Source: CBDHDJ01 sp965261645
Lineage (GTDB): Bacteria; Pseudomonadota; Alphaproteobacteria; SHVV01
DNA: 64,000 nt
Direction: 5' to 3'
NCBI GenBank assembly: GCA_965261645.1
Contig: CBDHDJ010000004.1
Span: forward strand, 62,001 to 126,000
Position numbers and translations under genes: made by a program. Below, in pieces: positions 1 through 8,594 of the stretch. How positions within the stretch are numbered: position 1 is the first letter of the stretch; every line of letters begins with the position of its first letter. A model generated the notes under the pieces. The model saw only the letters and a program-made list of their open reading frames with translations, did not search any database and was not told where the DNA came from.

Positions 1-544
1 TGGGCGAATTCGATAGGAGGGCGTTGGCCAGCGCGCGCATGTTGGGGATGCGTTCGTTCCAGATGCGTTCAACCGCCGCGTAGCCGAGGTTCCACGCCTG
101 TCCCACAGCGTCACAGGCGGATTGTCCGTCTCCTGCCGCCCCTCCAGCAGCGTGGGCACGCGTCGGCGTCAAGTCAAATGCCGTGACGAGGTGGTTAACA
201 GCGAGTTGAATTGCAGCGTCTCGGGTACCGGTCCTATCAGCGCCCCGGCGCGGGCGTTGGCGCTTTTCGCCTAATACGTCGGCGACCCAGTGCGCAAGCG
301 GTGGCGGGAGTGGCGTACCGTCCCGCAGGAAAGTTTCCGCGATCAGGCGTAGCGTGTCCCAGGCTGCTCTCTCGTTCTTGGAAAGTCCGATGAGTACCTT
401 CAGATGGTAGACGAGGGTTTCCAAATCGAAGCCCAGCAAATGTTCGGTAGCCACTTCGGAAGACCGCCGACTTTCCCATGGCAGGGCGGCTTTCCGAAAG
501 ACGCGAGCCTCCTCGACGGCTCTTTGATAGCGCTCGTCATCCAT
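1..544 (-). CDS. Integrase-linked protein of unknown function, 3' end beyond the window
   Basis: Reading from an ATG at 544 on the minus strand gives 181 codons without a stop before the left edge, so the gene is partial. The start ATGGATGA overlaps the end of the integrase by 8 bases, which suggests translational coupling. The protein begins MDDERYQRAVEEAR, is hydrophilic and mostly helical, and has no signal peptide or membrane segment. Its C-terminal visible part (LTPTRAH, SACDAVGQAW, VERIWNE) resembles an unnamed family of small proteins that often follow tyrosine integrases in alphaproteobacterial islands. That resemblance is from memory and gives no function. Confidence 0.6.
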   Translation of the reverse strand, partial: MDDERYQRAVEEARVFRKAALPWESRRSSEVATEHLLGFDLETLVYHLKVLIGLSKNERAAWDTLRLIAETFLRDGTPLPPPLAHWVADVLGEKRQRPRRGADRTGTRDAAIQLAVNHLVTAFDLTPTRAHAAGGAAGDGQSACDAVGQAWNLGYAAVERIWNERIPNMRALANALLSNSP

Positions 545-1717
545 GGAGATGCACTACCTCCGTGCGGTCGCCGGTGACGAATGCCGCCCACTGGTCCATG
601 AGCGCACGGCGGCGCTCGAACAGATCAGAGCGCGCATAGGCCGCCTCGACGGAGTTGCCGACCGCGTGGGCAAGGCTCAGCTCCATGACCGCGTGCGGCG
701 CATGCGTGCATTCGGCGGCGAAGTCGCGGAACGAGCTGCGAAAACCGTGGACTGTCGCCCGGTCGGCGACCCCGATCCTGCGCAGCACCGCGGTGAGGGT
801 CATGTCGCTCATCGGACGGCCGGCTCGGGAAGGCGAGGGGAACACCAGACCACTTCCGCCGTCGATGGCGCGCGCCTCGTCGAGGACTTCCAGGGCGCGC
901 CCGCACAGGGGAACGCGATGTTCGGCGTTCGCCTTCATGCGGGCCGCCGGCACCGTCCAGGTGGCCGCGTCCATGTCGATTTCGCTCCAGGCGGCACCCC
1001 GCGCCTCGCCGCTCCGAACAGCTGTCAGGATCAGAAACTCAAGACACCACTTGGCCGCCAGGGACGCTTGAGATTGACGTACCGCCTCAATTAGCCTGCC
1101 GACTTCCTGATAGGGCAACGCCCGCAGGTGGTTTTCACCTTCGGCATCGCCGGCAGCGCGCCGTCGATGGCTTCGCCTGCCGCGTTGTGCTCCACGAAGC
1201 GGTGGGCCTGCGCCCATTTCAGGATGGTACGGATACGCTGGCGAACCCGGCGCGCGGTCTCCGGCGTGGTTCCCCAAATCGGCGTCAGGACGCGGAGCAC
1301 GTCCTCCTGGTCGATGGTGTCAACAGGCATGTTGCCGAGGACCGGGTAGGCGTGGCGTTCGAGAGACTGACGCCAGGTCACCGTGTGCTTGGCATTGCGC
1401 CAGCGTGGGCGGTTCGCTTCGAACACCCGTTCGGCCGCCTCGCGAAAGCTCGGCACGGAGGCCCGGCGCTTCTCGGCGAGCGGATCGCCGCCCGACGCGA
1501 TCAGCGCACGGTTGCGCGCAACCGCCTCACGGGCTTGGGCGAGCCCGACATCGGGGAAGCGCCCGAGACCGATATCGCGCCGCCTCCCACCGTACTTGAT
1601 GCGCTGTATCCAGGAGTGCGCGCCACCGCGGCCGACCTTCAGATAGAGCCCGTCGCCGTCGCCGTACATGCCCGGCGCCCTCAGTGCCCGCAACTGCGTC
1701 GCCGTCAGCTTCCCCAT
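537..1717 (-). pseudogene. Tyrosine recombinase (DUF4102-type integrase), frameshifted
   Basis: Two overlapping frames together encode one integrase of about 393 residues. The N-terminal half (1717 down to about 1130, MGKLTATQLRALRAPG) is the arm-binding DUF4102 domain with a GDGLYLKV motif, followed by the core-binding domain. The C-terminal half (about 1130 down to 537) is the catalytic domain: R in TAVRSGEARG, HGFRSSFRDF, then H in LAHAVG and a final Y in AAYARSD. The frames meet at a T4 run (1132-1135 on plus, AAAA on the coding strand). One extra A gives PKVKNHLRALPY and restores one reading frame. It lies just downstream of the 3' end of tRNA-Ala, the usual site for this class. It is broken as written, but a one-base assembly error is possible. 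Confidence 0.85.
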
Positions 1718-1732
1718 CGCACCTTCCCCTCA

Positions 1733-1860
1733 TTCCCAACATACATCCCCACAGATGTGTTGGGAAGGCATAGGTACACGCCGGAAGGCTCAAGAAGGAA
1801 TAGAGTGATATTTCGGGGGGTTTAGGTGTTTCCCGGACACCCTAGGAATGCTTGGGAAGG
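1733..1860. repeat. Inverted and direct repeats between integrase and tRNA, possible arm or attachment sites
   Basis: An imperfect inverted repeat lies at 1733-1747 and 1754-1766 (TTCCCAACA-TACATC against GATGTGTTGGGAA), 16 bases upstream of the integrase start. The word TTGGGAAGG at 1760-1768 recurs in the same orientation at 1852-1860, next to the tRNA 3' end. Short repeated words on both sides of the int promoter are typical of arm-type integrase sites or an autoregulatory operator. Which of these applies cannot be decided here, and the second att copy is outside the window. Confidence 0.4.
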
Positions 1861-1865
1861 AGGAG

Positions 1866-1941
1866 TGGTGGAGCCGAGGGGAATCGAACCCCTGACCTCG
1901 ACATTGCGAACGTCGCGCTCTCCCAACTGAGCTACGGCCCC
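1866..1941 (-). tRNA. tRNA-Ala (anticodon CGC)
   Basis: The minus strand folds into a canonical 76-nt cloverleaf. The acceptor stem is GGGGCCG paired with CGGCTCC, including the G3:U70 wobble that marks alanine tRNAs. The D-arm is GCTC-AGTTGGGA-GAGC, the anticodon loop is TTCGCAA (anticodon CGC, reading GCG), the T-loop is TTCGATT and CCA is encoded. An integrase lies immediately downstream of the 3' end, so this gene probably serves as the attachment site of the island to the left, with the 3' part of the tRNA restored by the integrated element. Confidence 0.95.
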
Positions 1942-2067
1942 ACAACGACCCGTGGGCGGGCGCGGGCGCGGCCCGGCGCCGGAGGGATATTGGTTCGGGC
2001 GCCCGGGGGTGTCAAGAACACCGGATCGCCAGCGCACCCAGCGGCAGCTCGCGGATAAGATCACCGC

Positions 2068-3252
2068 TCAGCGGTCGCGCCAAAACCGGGTGTAGGCGTG
2101 GAAGGCGAGCGAACGCCAGCTCCTGCGCCAACAGCGCAACTCATCGGTGCCGTCGTGGCCGAGGCAAATGTTGCACGAGACGCAATCGACCAGGCCGCGC
2201 CGGCCGGCCGCGAGCTTGTTCGCAAGATCGGGCTCGCGGATGAACGGCCGCGCCAATGCCACGAAATCGGCATCGCCCGATTCGATCACGTCCGCCATGG
2301 TGTCCGTTGTCCGGACACCACCGACCAGGATCACCGGAATGTCGAGCGCGCGCTTCACCGCTTGCGCGTAGGGCCGGTAGTAGGCCTCGGCGACCTGGGG
2401 CGCGAGCACGCGATGAATCAGCCCGTCGGCCAAAGCGCGGGCCGGCGTGACTCCGACATAGGGTCGTATGTTCTGGAGGTACGAGGTCATGACGCCGAGC
2501 GAGACCTCGACGGCATCGAGCCCGAGATCGCGTAGGTGCTTGATGCGCGCCACGCTCTCCTCGACGGAAAGGCCGGGCTCGACGGTATCGGCGATTCCGA
2601 TGCGCGCCGTTACCGGCAGGGCGGCGCCGACAGCCGCGCGCACGCGCTCGAAGACGGCGAGCCAGAAACGATCGCGCCGCTCGGCGTTGCCGCCCCAGCC
2701 GTCGTCTCGGCGATTGGCATGCGGCGAGGCGAACTCGCTCAACAGATAGCCGTTGCCGCCGTGAATGTGAAGGCCGTCGAAACCGGCCTCCTGGGCGCGC
2801 CGAGCGCCCTGGCCGAAGGCCTCGATCACGGCCTCGATATCAGCCTCGGACATCTCGATTGGGGTGCGCGCGACGATGGCGTTGGGGATGACCGAGGGCG
2901 CGAGCGGCGTGATGGCGGGGATCGCCGACTGGCTGCCGGCATGGCTCAACTCGGCGAAGATCGTACCGCCGGCCCCATGCACAGTCGCGACGAGACCGGC
3001 GAGGCCGGGCACCAGCGCATCGTCGTGGATGCCCATTTGGCGCGGCGAGTACTGGCCGCGCGGCTCGACGTAGATGTGCCCGGTGATGATGAGACCGGCG
3101 CCGCCCCGCGCGAGATCGCGGTAGAGCTTGTGGAGCGCAGGCGTGACCTCGCCCTGCTCGCTCGCCATCGATTCGGAGGTTGCGGCACGCACGATCCGGT
3201 TCTTGAGGGCGAGCCGGCCGATCCGGCCCGGCGAGAGATAGGGTGGTTGCAG
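2068..3252 (-). CDS. NADH:flavin oxidoreductase, old yellow enzyme family
   Basis: A TIM-barrel FMN oxidoreductase of about 394 residues. Family features in order are SPGRIGRLALKNRIVRA at the N-terminus, ELSHAGSQ, GFDGLHIHGGNGYLLSEF (substrate and FMN site), VTARIGI, VILVGGVR and DFVALARPFI (phosphate binding), and CVSCNICLG near the C-terminus. The frame stays open far upstream, but homology starts just before SPGRIG. The best start is a CTG at 3252 with GGAGGT six bases upstream. The next ATG, at 3384, would add 44 residues and overlap the divergent YggT start. It probably reduces activated C=C bonds with NAD(P)H; the substrate is unknown. Confidence 0.85.
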   Translation of the reverse strand: MQPPYLSPGRIGRLALKNRIVRAATSESMASEQGEVTPALHKLYRDLARGGAGLIITGHIYVEPRGQYSPRQMGIHDDALVPGLAGLVATVHGAGGTIFAELSHAGSQSAIPAITPLAPSVIPNAIVARTPIEMSEADIEAVIEAFGQGARRAQEAGFDGLHIHGGNGYLLSEFASPHANRRDDGWGGNAERRDRFWLAVFERVRAAVGAALPVTARIGIADTVEPGLSVEESVARIKHLRDLGLDAVEVSLGVMTSYLQNIRPYVGVTPARALADGLIHRVLAPQVAEAYYRPYAQAVKRALDIPVILVGGVRTTDTMADVIESGDADFVALARPFIREPDLANKLAAGRRGLVDCVSCNICLGHDGTDELRCWRRSWRSLAFHAYTRFWRDR

Positions 3253-3258
3253 GGGCGT

Positions 3259-3264
3259 ACCTCC
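3259..3264 (-). promoter_or_regulatory. Strong ribosome binding site deciding a CTG start
   Basis: The hexamer GGAGGT on the minus strand is separated by six bases (ACGCCC) from CTG at 3252-3250. It is the only consensus Shine-Dalgarno sequence near the homology start of the flavin oxidoreductase, and no ATG, GTG or TTG lies close to it in frame. Confidence 0.5.
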
Positions 3265-3378
3265 AACGACAGTCTTGCCGCTGGCCGGTCCCGTGGCAAG
3301 CCGCCTCGCTCTGGCGGACGGGCAACGCGTGGGGTAAGGTACGCGCGAATTTGTCCCACCGACGAAACCGGCCGGCTG

Positions 3379-3654
3379 ATGCATCCCGTAATCGAAATCC
3401 TCTTTGTCCTTATCAACCTCTTTACCTGGGCGCTCATTCTCATGGTGATCGTGAGTTGGCTGGTGGCCTTCAACGTGGTCAACCGGCGCAACGCGTTCGT
3501 CTTCATGGTCAACGATTTTCTTTATCGCATCACCGAGCCGGCGCTCGGGCCGATCCGGCGCACGCTGCCCAATCTGGGCGGTATCGACATCTCGCCGCTC
3601 GTGCTCATCCTCGGCCTCTATTTCCTCAAGCGGATCATCGTCTGGTACTTCTGA
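3379..3654 (+). CDS. YggT family membrane protein
   Basis: A 91-residue protein with two hydrophobic segments: residues 5-30 (EILFVLINLFTWALILMVIV) and 72-91 near the C-terminus. Between them lies the family motif with ITEPALGPIRRTLPNLGGID. The size and motif match bacterial YggT proteins, which are linked with membrane integrity and osmotic shock or, in plastids, nucleoid and division functions. The precise role is unknown. It is followed after 4 bp by the DUF167 gene, and YggT-YggU-FolD order is common in alphaproteobacteria, so this is the first gene of a three-gene operon. Confidence 0.9.
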   Translation: MHPVIEILFVLINLFTWALILMVIVSWLVAFNVVNRRNAFVFMVNDFLYRITEPALGPIRRTLPNLGGIDISPLVLILGLYFLKRIIVWYF

Positions 3655-3658
3655 GCCG

Positions 3659-3982
3659 GTGGCGCCGCATTCCTTCACGGCGGCCAAGGGCGGCGTGCGG
3701 GTGGCGGTTCGCGTCAAGCCCAAGGCGGCGCAGAATGATGTCCCGAGTGTGATCGCAGGCGCCGATGGCCCGCGTCTCAAGGTGCGCGTGACAGCCGCGC
3801 CCGAGCGCGGCAAAGCCAATACCGCCGTGCTGAAGCTGCTCGCGCGGGAATGGGATGCGCCGCAGAGCGATCTCGAAATCATCTCTGGCACCACGCGCCG
3901 CGACAAGACGACCCATGTGGCCGGCGAGCCGGACGCCCTGTTGCGGAAGCTCGCCGCCTGGGCTAAACGGCGCTATGGCTGA
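3659..3982 (+). CDS. DUF167 (YggU) family protein
   Basis: A 107-residue cytosolic protein starting with GTG. It shows the DUF167 signature: VRVKPKAAQNDV near the N-terminus, LKVRVTAAPERGKAN in the middle, then NTAVLKLLAREW and SGTTRRDKT. The fold is a small alpha/beta protein of unknown biochemical role. It lies 4 bp after YggT and overlaps the folD start by 8 bp, so it is very likely co-transcribed and translationally coupled. Confidence 0.92.
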   Translation: MAPHSFTAAKGGVRVAVRVKPKAAQNDVPSVIAGADGPRLKVRVTAAPERGKANTAVLKLLAREWDAPQSDLEIISGTTRRDKTTHVAGEPDALLRKLAAWAKRRYG

Positions 3983-4880
3983 ACCGCACTCCCAGGCCCA
4001 GGCCCGCATCATCGACGGCAAGGCGATGGCGGCGGAACTTCGCGCGGGGCTCAAGCTCAAGATCGCCGATCTCGAAGCGGAGCATGGATTGGTGCCGGGT
4101 CTGGCGGTGGTGCGGGTGGGCGACAACCCGGCGAGCGCGATCTATGTGCGCAACAAGGGCAAGGCGGCGGAAGAGGCCGGCATGGTCTCCCGCGACTTAA
4201 CCTTGCCCGACACCACCAGCCAGGATGCGCTGCTCGTCGCACTCGCTCGTCTCAATGGCGATCCCGAGCTGCACGGCATCCTCGTGCAATTGCCGCTGCC
4301 GGACCACATCGATCCGGCGGCGGTGATCGATGCCATCGATCCCGCGAAGGACGTCGATGGCTTTCACGTCATCAACGCCGGGCGCCTGGCGAGCGGACAG
4401 CCCGGCCTCGTGCCGTGCACGCCCTTGGGTTGCCTCATCATGCTCAAGCACGTACTCGGCGATCTCAAGGGCCAGCGCGCGCTCGTCGTCGGGCGCTCCA
4501 ACATCGTCGGCAAGCCGATCGCGCAGCTCTTGCTCGCCGAGCACTGCACGGTCACGATCGCACATTCGCGCACCCGCGATCTTGCCGGCGAGTGCCAGGG
4601 CGCCGATATCCTGATCGCCGCCATCGGCCGGCCCGAGATGGTGCGTGGCGAGTGGATCAAGCCCGGCGCGACGGTGATCGACGTCGGCATCAATCGGCTC
4701 GATGTCGGGGGCGGTAAGACGAAGCTGGTTGGTGACGTCGCCTTCGATGAGGCGGTCAAGGTCGCCGCCGCGATTACGCCGGTGCCGGGCGGCGTCGGGC
4801 CGATGACGATCGCGTGTCTTCTACAGAACACCTATCTCGCCGCCTACCGCCAGGCGGGCATCGAGGCGGGGGTGGATTAA
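3975..4880 (+). CDS. folD: Bifunctional methylene-THF dehydrogenase / methenyl-THF cyclohydrolase
   Basis: A 301-residue cytosolic enzyme interconverting 5,10-methylene-THF, 5,10-methenyl-THF and 10-formyl-THF with NADP+. The catalytic YxxxK motif is seen as YVRNK. Further signatures are GILVQLPLPDHID, DVDGFH, PCTPLGCL, the Rossmann motif VVGRSNIVGKP and the C-terminal PVPGGVGPMTIACLL. The start at 3975 (MAEPHSQAQARIIDGKAMA) fits the family length and overlaps the preceding gene by 8 bp. The TAA stop shares the palindrome TTAA with the stop of the convergent argG. Confidence 0.97.
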   Translation: MAEPHSQAQARIIDGKAMAAELRAGLKLKIADLEAEHGLVPGLAVVRVGDNPASAIYVRNKGKAAEEAGMVSRDLTLPDTTSQDALLVALARLNGDPELHGILVQLPLPDHIDPAAVIDAIDPAKDVDGFHVINAGRLASGQPGLVPCTPLGCLIMLKHVLGDLKGQRALVVGRSNIVGKPIAQLLLAEHCTVTIAHSRTRDLAGECQGADILIAAIGRPEMVRGEWIKPGATVIDVGINRLDVGGGKTKLVGDVAFDEAVKVAAAITPVPGGVGPMTIACLLQNTYLAAYRQAGIEAGVD

Positions 4881-6094
4881 CTCCCCGGGCGGCCCCGATT
4901 CGCGAGCAAGCGCAGCCTCAGCGCGTTCAACTTGATGAAGCCCTCAGCGTCGCGCTGGTCGTAGACCGCATCGTCCTCGAAGGTGACGTGCTCCGCGCTA
5001 TAGAGCGAGGCCTCGGATTTGCGCCCGGTCACCCGCACGCTGCCCTTGTAGAGCTTGAGCCTGACGGTGCCGGTGACGGCTCCCTGGCTCTGGTCGATCG
5101 CGGCCTGGATCATGCGGCGCTCGGGCGAGAACCAGAAGCCGTTGTAGACGAGCTCGGCATAACGCGGCATCAGCTCGTCCTTGAGGTGGGCCGTGCCCTT
5201 GTCCAGCGTCAGGCTCTCGATCGCCCGGTGGGCGGTGCTGAGAATCGTGCCGCCGGGGGTTTCATAGACGCCGCGTGACTTCATGCCGACGAAGCGGTTT
5301 TCCACCAGGTCGAGCCGGCCGACGCCGTGGGCCCCGCCCAACTCGTTGAGCCGGGTGAGAAGCCCGGCGGGGGACAGGCGCTCGCCGTCGACCGCCACCG
5401 GATCGCCCGCTTCGAAATCGATCTCGATCGTGACCGGCTCATCGGGCGCGGCCTCGGGCGCGAGCGTACGGGCATAGATGCTTTCGTCCGGCTCGTGCCA
5501 CGGATCCTCGAGCGCCTTGCCTTCGGTCGAGACGTGCAACAGGTTCGCGTCCACCGAATAGGGCGCCTCGCCCGTGGCGTCGCGGGCGATCGGGATCTGG
5601 TGGGCCTCGGCGTAGGCGAGCAGGCTCTTGCGCGAGGTGAGCTCCCACTCGCGCCATGGGGCGATGACGCGGATGTCCGGATTGAGGGCGTAGTAGCTGA
5701 GCTCGAACCGGACCTGGTCGTTGCCCTTGCCGGTCGCGCCGTGGGCCACCGCATCGGCGCCGGTTTGGCCCGCGATCTCGATCTGGCGCTTGGCGATGAG
5801 CGGCCGGGCGATCGCCGTGCCGAGCAGGTAGAGGCCCTCATAGGCCGCGTTGGCGCGGAACAGCGGAAAGACGTAGTCATTGACGAAGGTCTCGCGCAGG
5901 TCCTCGATATGGATGTCCTTGACGCCGAGCGCCTCGGCTTTGGCCCGCGCGGGTGCGAGCTCCTCGCCCTGGCCGAGATCGGCGGTGAAGGTGACGACCT
6001 CGCAGCCATAACGCTCCTGCAGCCAGCAGAGGGCGACCGAGGTGTCGAGCCCGCCGGAATAGGCGAGGACGACTTTAGCGACGTCCCTACTCAT
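4877..6094 (-). CDS. argG: Argininosuccinate synthase
   Basis: A 405-residue enzyme joining citrulline and aspartate with ATP, the penultimate step of arginine synthesis. The N-terminal PP-loop AYSGGLDTSV binds ATP. GATGKGNDQVRFELSYYALNP and SPERRMIQ are family signatures. The start MSRDVAKVVLAYSGG at 6094 agrees with family length; the open frame upstream is not conserved. It converges on folD, and the two stop codons overlap in TTAA. Confidence 0.97.
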   Translation of the reverse strand: MSRDVAKVVLAYSGGLDTSVALCWLQERYGCEVVTFTADLGQGEELAPARAKAEALGVKDIHIEDLRETFVNDYVFPLFRANAAYEGLYLLGTAIARPLIAKRQIEIAGQTGADAVAHGATGKGNDQVRFELSYYALNPDIRVIAPWREWELTSRKSLLAYAEAHQIPIARDATGEAPYSVDANLLHVSTEGKALEDPWHEPDESIYARTLAPEAAPDEPVTIEIDFEAGDPVAVDGERLSPAGLLTRLNELGGAHGVGRLDLVENRFVGMKSRGVYETPGGTILSTAHRAIESLTLDKGTAHLKDELMPRYAELVYNGFWFSPERRMIQAAIDQSQGAVTGTVRLKLYKGSVRVTGRKSEASLYSAEHVTFEDDAVYDQRDAEGFIKLNALRLRLLANRGRPGS

Positions 6095-6181
6095 GGTGGG
6101 TGCCCGGTTGAATTCGCGCGGAGTATAGGTCAACACACTCGGCAAGCAAGGCGGCTTGGCCGCGGCCCGCCCGCGAGAACC

Positions 6182-6676
6182 TCATATGGATTTGACGAAC
6201 TTGGCGAGCTCGAGCCACGGGTGCTCGTCCCAGAAAGCGCGGGCGGCGCCCGAGGTCGAGGGGAGGACGAAGATAGTGGTCGGCCCGATCGATTCGGGCT
6301 GCCGGCCGAAGTCGATTCTCGCGCCGTCGAAAAAGACCCGACCTGCACGCTTGCCGTTGAAGGCGAGCGCACGCGGCTGGAAACGGGCGATCTTGGCCCG
6401 CACGGCCGCCGGGTCGTCGGCATCCTTGGGCAACGAGGAGTCCGCGCCCGAGGCGTCTTTCGCCATGTCGGTCAGGCCGATGCCGAACTCGAGCACGCAG
6501 GCGAATTCCCGGGGTGCGAGCAACCGGGGCGTCAGGCCGGTATCAAAGAGGATGGGCCAGAACCTGTTGCCCGGGCCGGCATAGTAGGTGCCGAGCAGGG
6601 CGGATTTGGCGCCCACCGCCGAGCCGCAAAAGACGACCTTGAGGCCATGATCGAGGATGTCGGGCAGGACCGGCAC
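6182..6676 (-). CDS. Mismatch-specific (MUG-type) uracil/thymine DNA glycosylase
   Basis: About 164 residues from GTG at 6676, which lies 5 bp after the rlmN stop. The motif GSAVGAKSALLGTYYAGPGN followed by RFWPILFDTG is the first active-site region of the MUG family. VLPSTSGAARAFW is the second. The family removes U or T from G mismatches and some etheno adducts. Position directly after rlmN on the same strand suggests one transcript. The exact lesion specificity is not visible. Confidence 0.85.
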   Translation of the reverse strand: MPVLPDILDHGLKVVFCGSAVGAKSALLGTYYAGPGNRFWPILFDTGLTPRLLAPREFACVLEFGIGLTDMAKDASGADSSLPKDADDPAAVRAKIARFQPRALAFNGKRAGRVFFDGARIDFGRQPESIGPTTIFVLPSTSGAARAFWDEHPWLELAKFVKSI

Positions 6677-6681
6677 GAGGG

Positions 6682-7830
6682 TCAGGCGCGGCTCTCGATC
6701 CCCCGCGCGCTCGCCCGGCGCTTGACGCTCGCGGACTTGAGCTGGCCGCACGCGGCCATGATGTCGCGGCCCCGCGGTGTGCGCACCGGCGCCGCATAGC
6801 CGGCAGCATTCACGATCGCGGCGAAGGCCGCCATGGCCTCGCGCGTGGAGCCTTCGTAAGGCGCGCCGGGCCAGGAGTTGAAGGGAATGAGGTTGACCTT
6901 GGCGGGGATGCCCGCGATCAGGCGCACCAGCTCGCGGGCCTCGGCCGGCGAATCGTTGACACCCTTCAACATGACATACTCAAAGGTGATGCGCCGCGCA
7001 TTGGAGGCGCGCGGGTAGGCGCGGCAGGCGGCGAGCAGCTCGGCGATCGGGTGTTTGCGGTTGAGCGGCACGAGTTCCCCGCGTAACTCGTCGGTCACGG
7101 CATGGAGCGAGACGGCGAGATTGACGCCGAGCTCGCGGCCGCAGCGCTCGATCTCGGGGACGACGCCCGCCGTCGACAGCGTGATGCGGCGGCGCGAGAT
7201 TGAGATGCCCTCCGGGTCCATGGCGATCCTCAGCGCCTTGGCGACGGCATCGTAGTTGTAGAGCGGCTCGCCCATGCCCATGACGACGATGTTGGAGAGA
7301 AGCCGGCCCCCATGGGGCGAGGGCCATTCGCCGAGCGCATCGCGCGCGATCAGAATCTGGCCGACGATCTCACCGACGCTCAGGTTGCGGACGAGCCGTT
7401 GCGTGCCGGTGTGGCAGAAGCGGCAGGTGAGCGTGCAGCCGACCTGAGTCGACAGGCAGAGCGCCCCGCGGTCCTCCTCCGGAATGAGCACGCTTTCGAC
7501 CTCCTGGCCGTCGGCCAGGCGCACCAGCCATTTGCGGGTGCCGTCGCTCGAGGTTTGCGCTTGCGCGATGCTTTCGCGGGCAATGTCGCAGGTCTCGGCC
7601 AAGCGCCCGCGCAGCGCCTTGGAAAATGTGGTCATGTCGGCAAAGGATTGGGCGCCGCGATAGTAGAGCCAGTGCCAGAGCTGGTTGGTCCGCATCCGGG
7701 CCGTGCGCGGACTTTCACCCAACGCGGTCATGACGTCCGCGAGTTCGGTCCGATCGAGGCCGATGAGGCGGTGTTCGTCCGCCTGAGCCTCGGGCTCCGT
7801 CAAACCGGCGGGTGCGGCGTGTCCCCTCAT
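6682..7830 (-). CDS. rlmN: Dual-specificity 23S rRNA (A2503-C2) / tRNA (A37-C2) methyltransferase, radical SAM
   Basis: A 382-residue enzyme. The radical-SAM cluster is CTLTCRFCHTG (CxxxCxxC). NQLWHWLYYRG in the N-terminal domain, GMGEPLYNYD, SLHAVTDELR, FEYVMLKGVND and the C-terminal catalytic cysteine in AACGQLK all match RlmN. It methylates A2503 of 23S rRNA and A37 of some tRNAs, consuming two SAM. The N-terminal 20 residues are unconserved, so a start a few codons downstream is possible. The MUG-type gene follows after 5 bp. Confidence 0.96.
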   Translation of the reverse strand: MRGHAAPAGLTEPEAQADEHRLIGLDRTELADVMTALGESPRTARMRTNQLWHWLYYRGAQSFADMTTFSKALRGRLAETCDIARESIAQAQTSSDGTRKWLVRLADGQEVESVLIPEEDRGALCLSTQVGCTLTCRFCHTGTQRLVRNLSVGEIVGQILIARDALGEWPSPHGGRLLSNIVVMGMGEPLYNYDAVAKALRIAMDPEGISISRRRITLSTAGVVPEIERCGRELGVNLAVSLHAVTDELRGELVPLNRKHPIAELLAACRAYPRASNARRITFEYVMLKGVNDSPAEARELVRLIAGIPAKVNLIPFNSWPGAPYEGSTREAMAAFAAIVNAAGYAAPVRTPRGRDIMAACGQLKSASVKRRASARGIESRA

Positions 7831-7913
7831 GGCACATCCATAGCGTGATTCACGGTACGGGATAAAGGGGCGAGCCCGGGGCGCAGGCCGGCGGATTTAC
7901 GCCGCGGCCGTAC

Positions 7914-8429
7914 CTACGATGCGCCGCAGGCGCGGCTGATCGACTTGTAGGCGGCGGTAAAGCCCAAGAGGGAATAGCGATCGGTCGTTTTCGTGCCCCG
8001 GCTCGACAGGCCGCGCACCTCCATCGCGCTGCCCCGAATCATGGATTTCACGAGCGCTTGTTCGTTCTTGCTCTCGCGTACCCAGGCGCTTTCGCCGTGG
8101 GTAAAGAGCTCGAATTTTTTCCCGCCGATGATGACCGAGGCGGTGCTGTCCTTCCGGTAGGGATAGCCGGCGTAGACACTGACCTCGCCGGAGACCCTGT
8201 CGGCCTCGCGGTGAGCGATCATGAAATAGACATCGCCGCGGCGCACGTTCTTGGGCTCCATGTCGACGGGCGAGCTCGCCATGTAGCAGACGAGCTTGCC
8301 CTGGTCCGCATAGGTGAAGGCGTCCCAATCCTTATAGGAACCGATGAGTTTGGGAGATTGGGCTGTGGCCGCCCCGGCGATCAGGGTGGCAAGCAGAGCA
8401 GTCGTGACTACACGGACCCAACGCGTCAT
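7914..8429 (-). CDS. IalB-family (invasion-associated locus B) secreted protein
   Basis: A 171-residue protein with a clear signal peptide (MTRWVRVVTTALLATLIAGA, cleaved near ATAQ), so it is periplasmic. The mature part (SYKDWDAFTYADQGKLVCYM, RGDVYFMIAHR, SVYAGYPYRKDS, FELFTHGESAW, SRGTKTTDRYSLLGF) matches the IalB family, first named in Bartonella but widespread in free-living alphaproteobacteria. Invasion is therefore not implied. It lies upstream of rlmN on the same strand, with an 83-bp gap. Confidence 0.88.
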   Translation of the reverse strand: MTRWVRVVTTALLATLIAGAATAQSPKLIGSYKDWDAFTYADQGKLVCYMASSPVDMEPKNVRRGDVYFMIAHREADRVSGEVSVYAGYPYRKDSTASVIIGGKKFELFTHGESAWVRESKNEQALVKSMIRGSAMEVRGLSSRGTKTTDRYSLLGFTAAYKSISRACGAS

Positions 8430-8594
8430 GCCCCATAGATAACCCCGGCGAACGCAAATTTCCACTCCCTGATGAAGATCCGCTGGCCGCGCCCCAGTGC
8501 CGGCTTTCACGGAAAGCCGCTACCAGGCCCTGAGAACAAGCACCTGATTCACTTGCATCGTTCGTTGCGCCCCACTGCCCACCAATTTCCGCGA

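Noticed and set aside
2536..3378. Long plus-strand frame upstream of YggT, in frame with it
   Set aside because: It is antisense to the flavin oxidoreductase, has no family motif, and homology to YggT begins only at the ATG at 3379.
3253..3906. Upstream extension of the flavin oxidoreductase frame to a 612-residue protein
   Set aside because: The extra part is antisense to YggT and DUF167 and has no OYE motifs; it is an open frame caused by high GC.
5327..6799. 490-residue plus-strand ORF
   Set aside because: It mirrors argG and the MUG-type gene on the other strand, with low-complexity composition and no domain.
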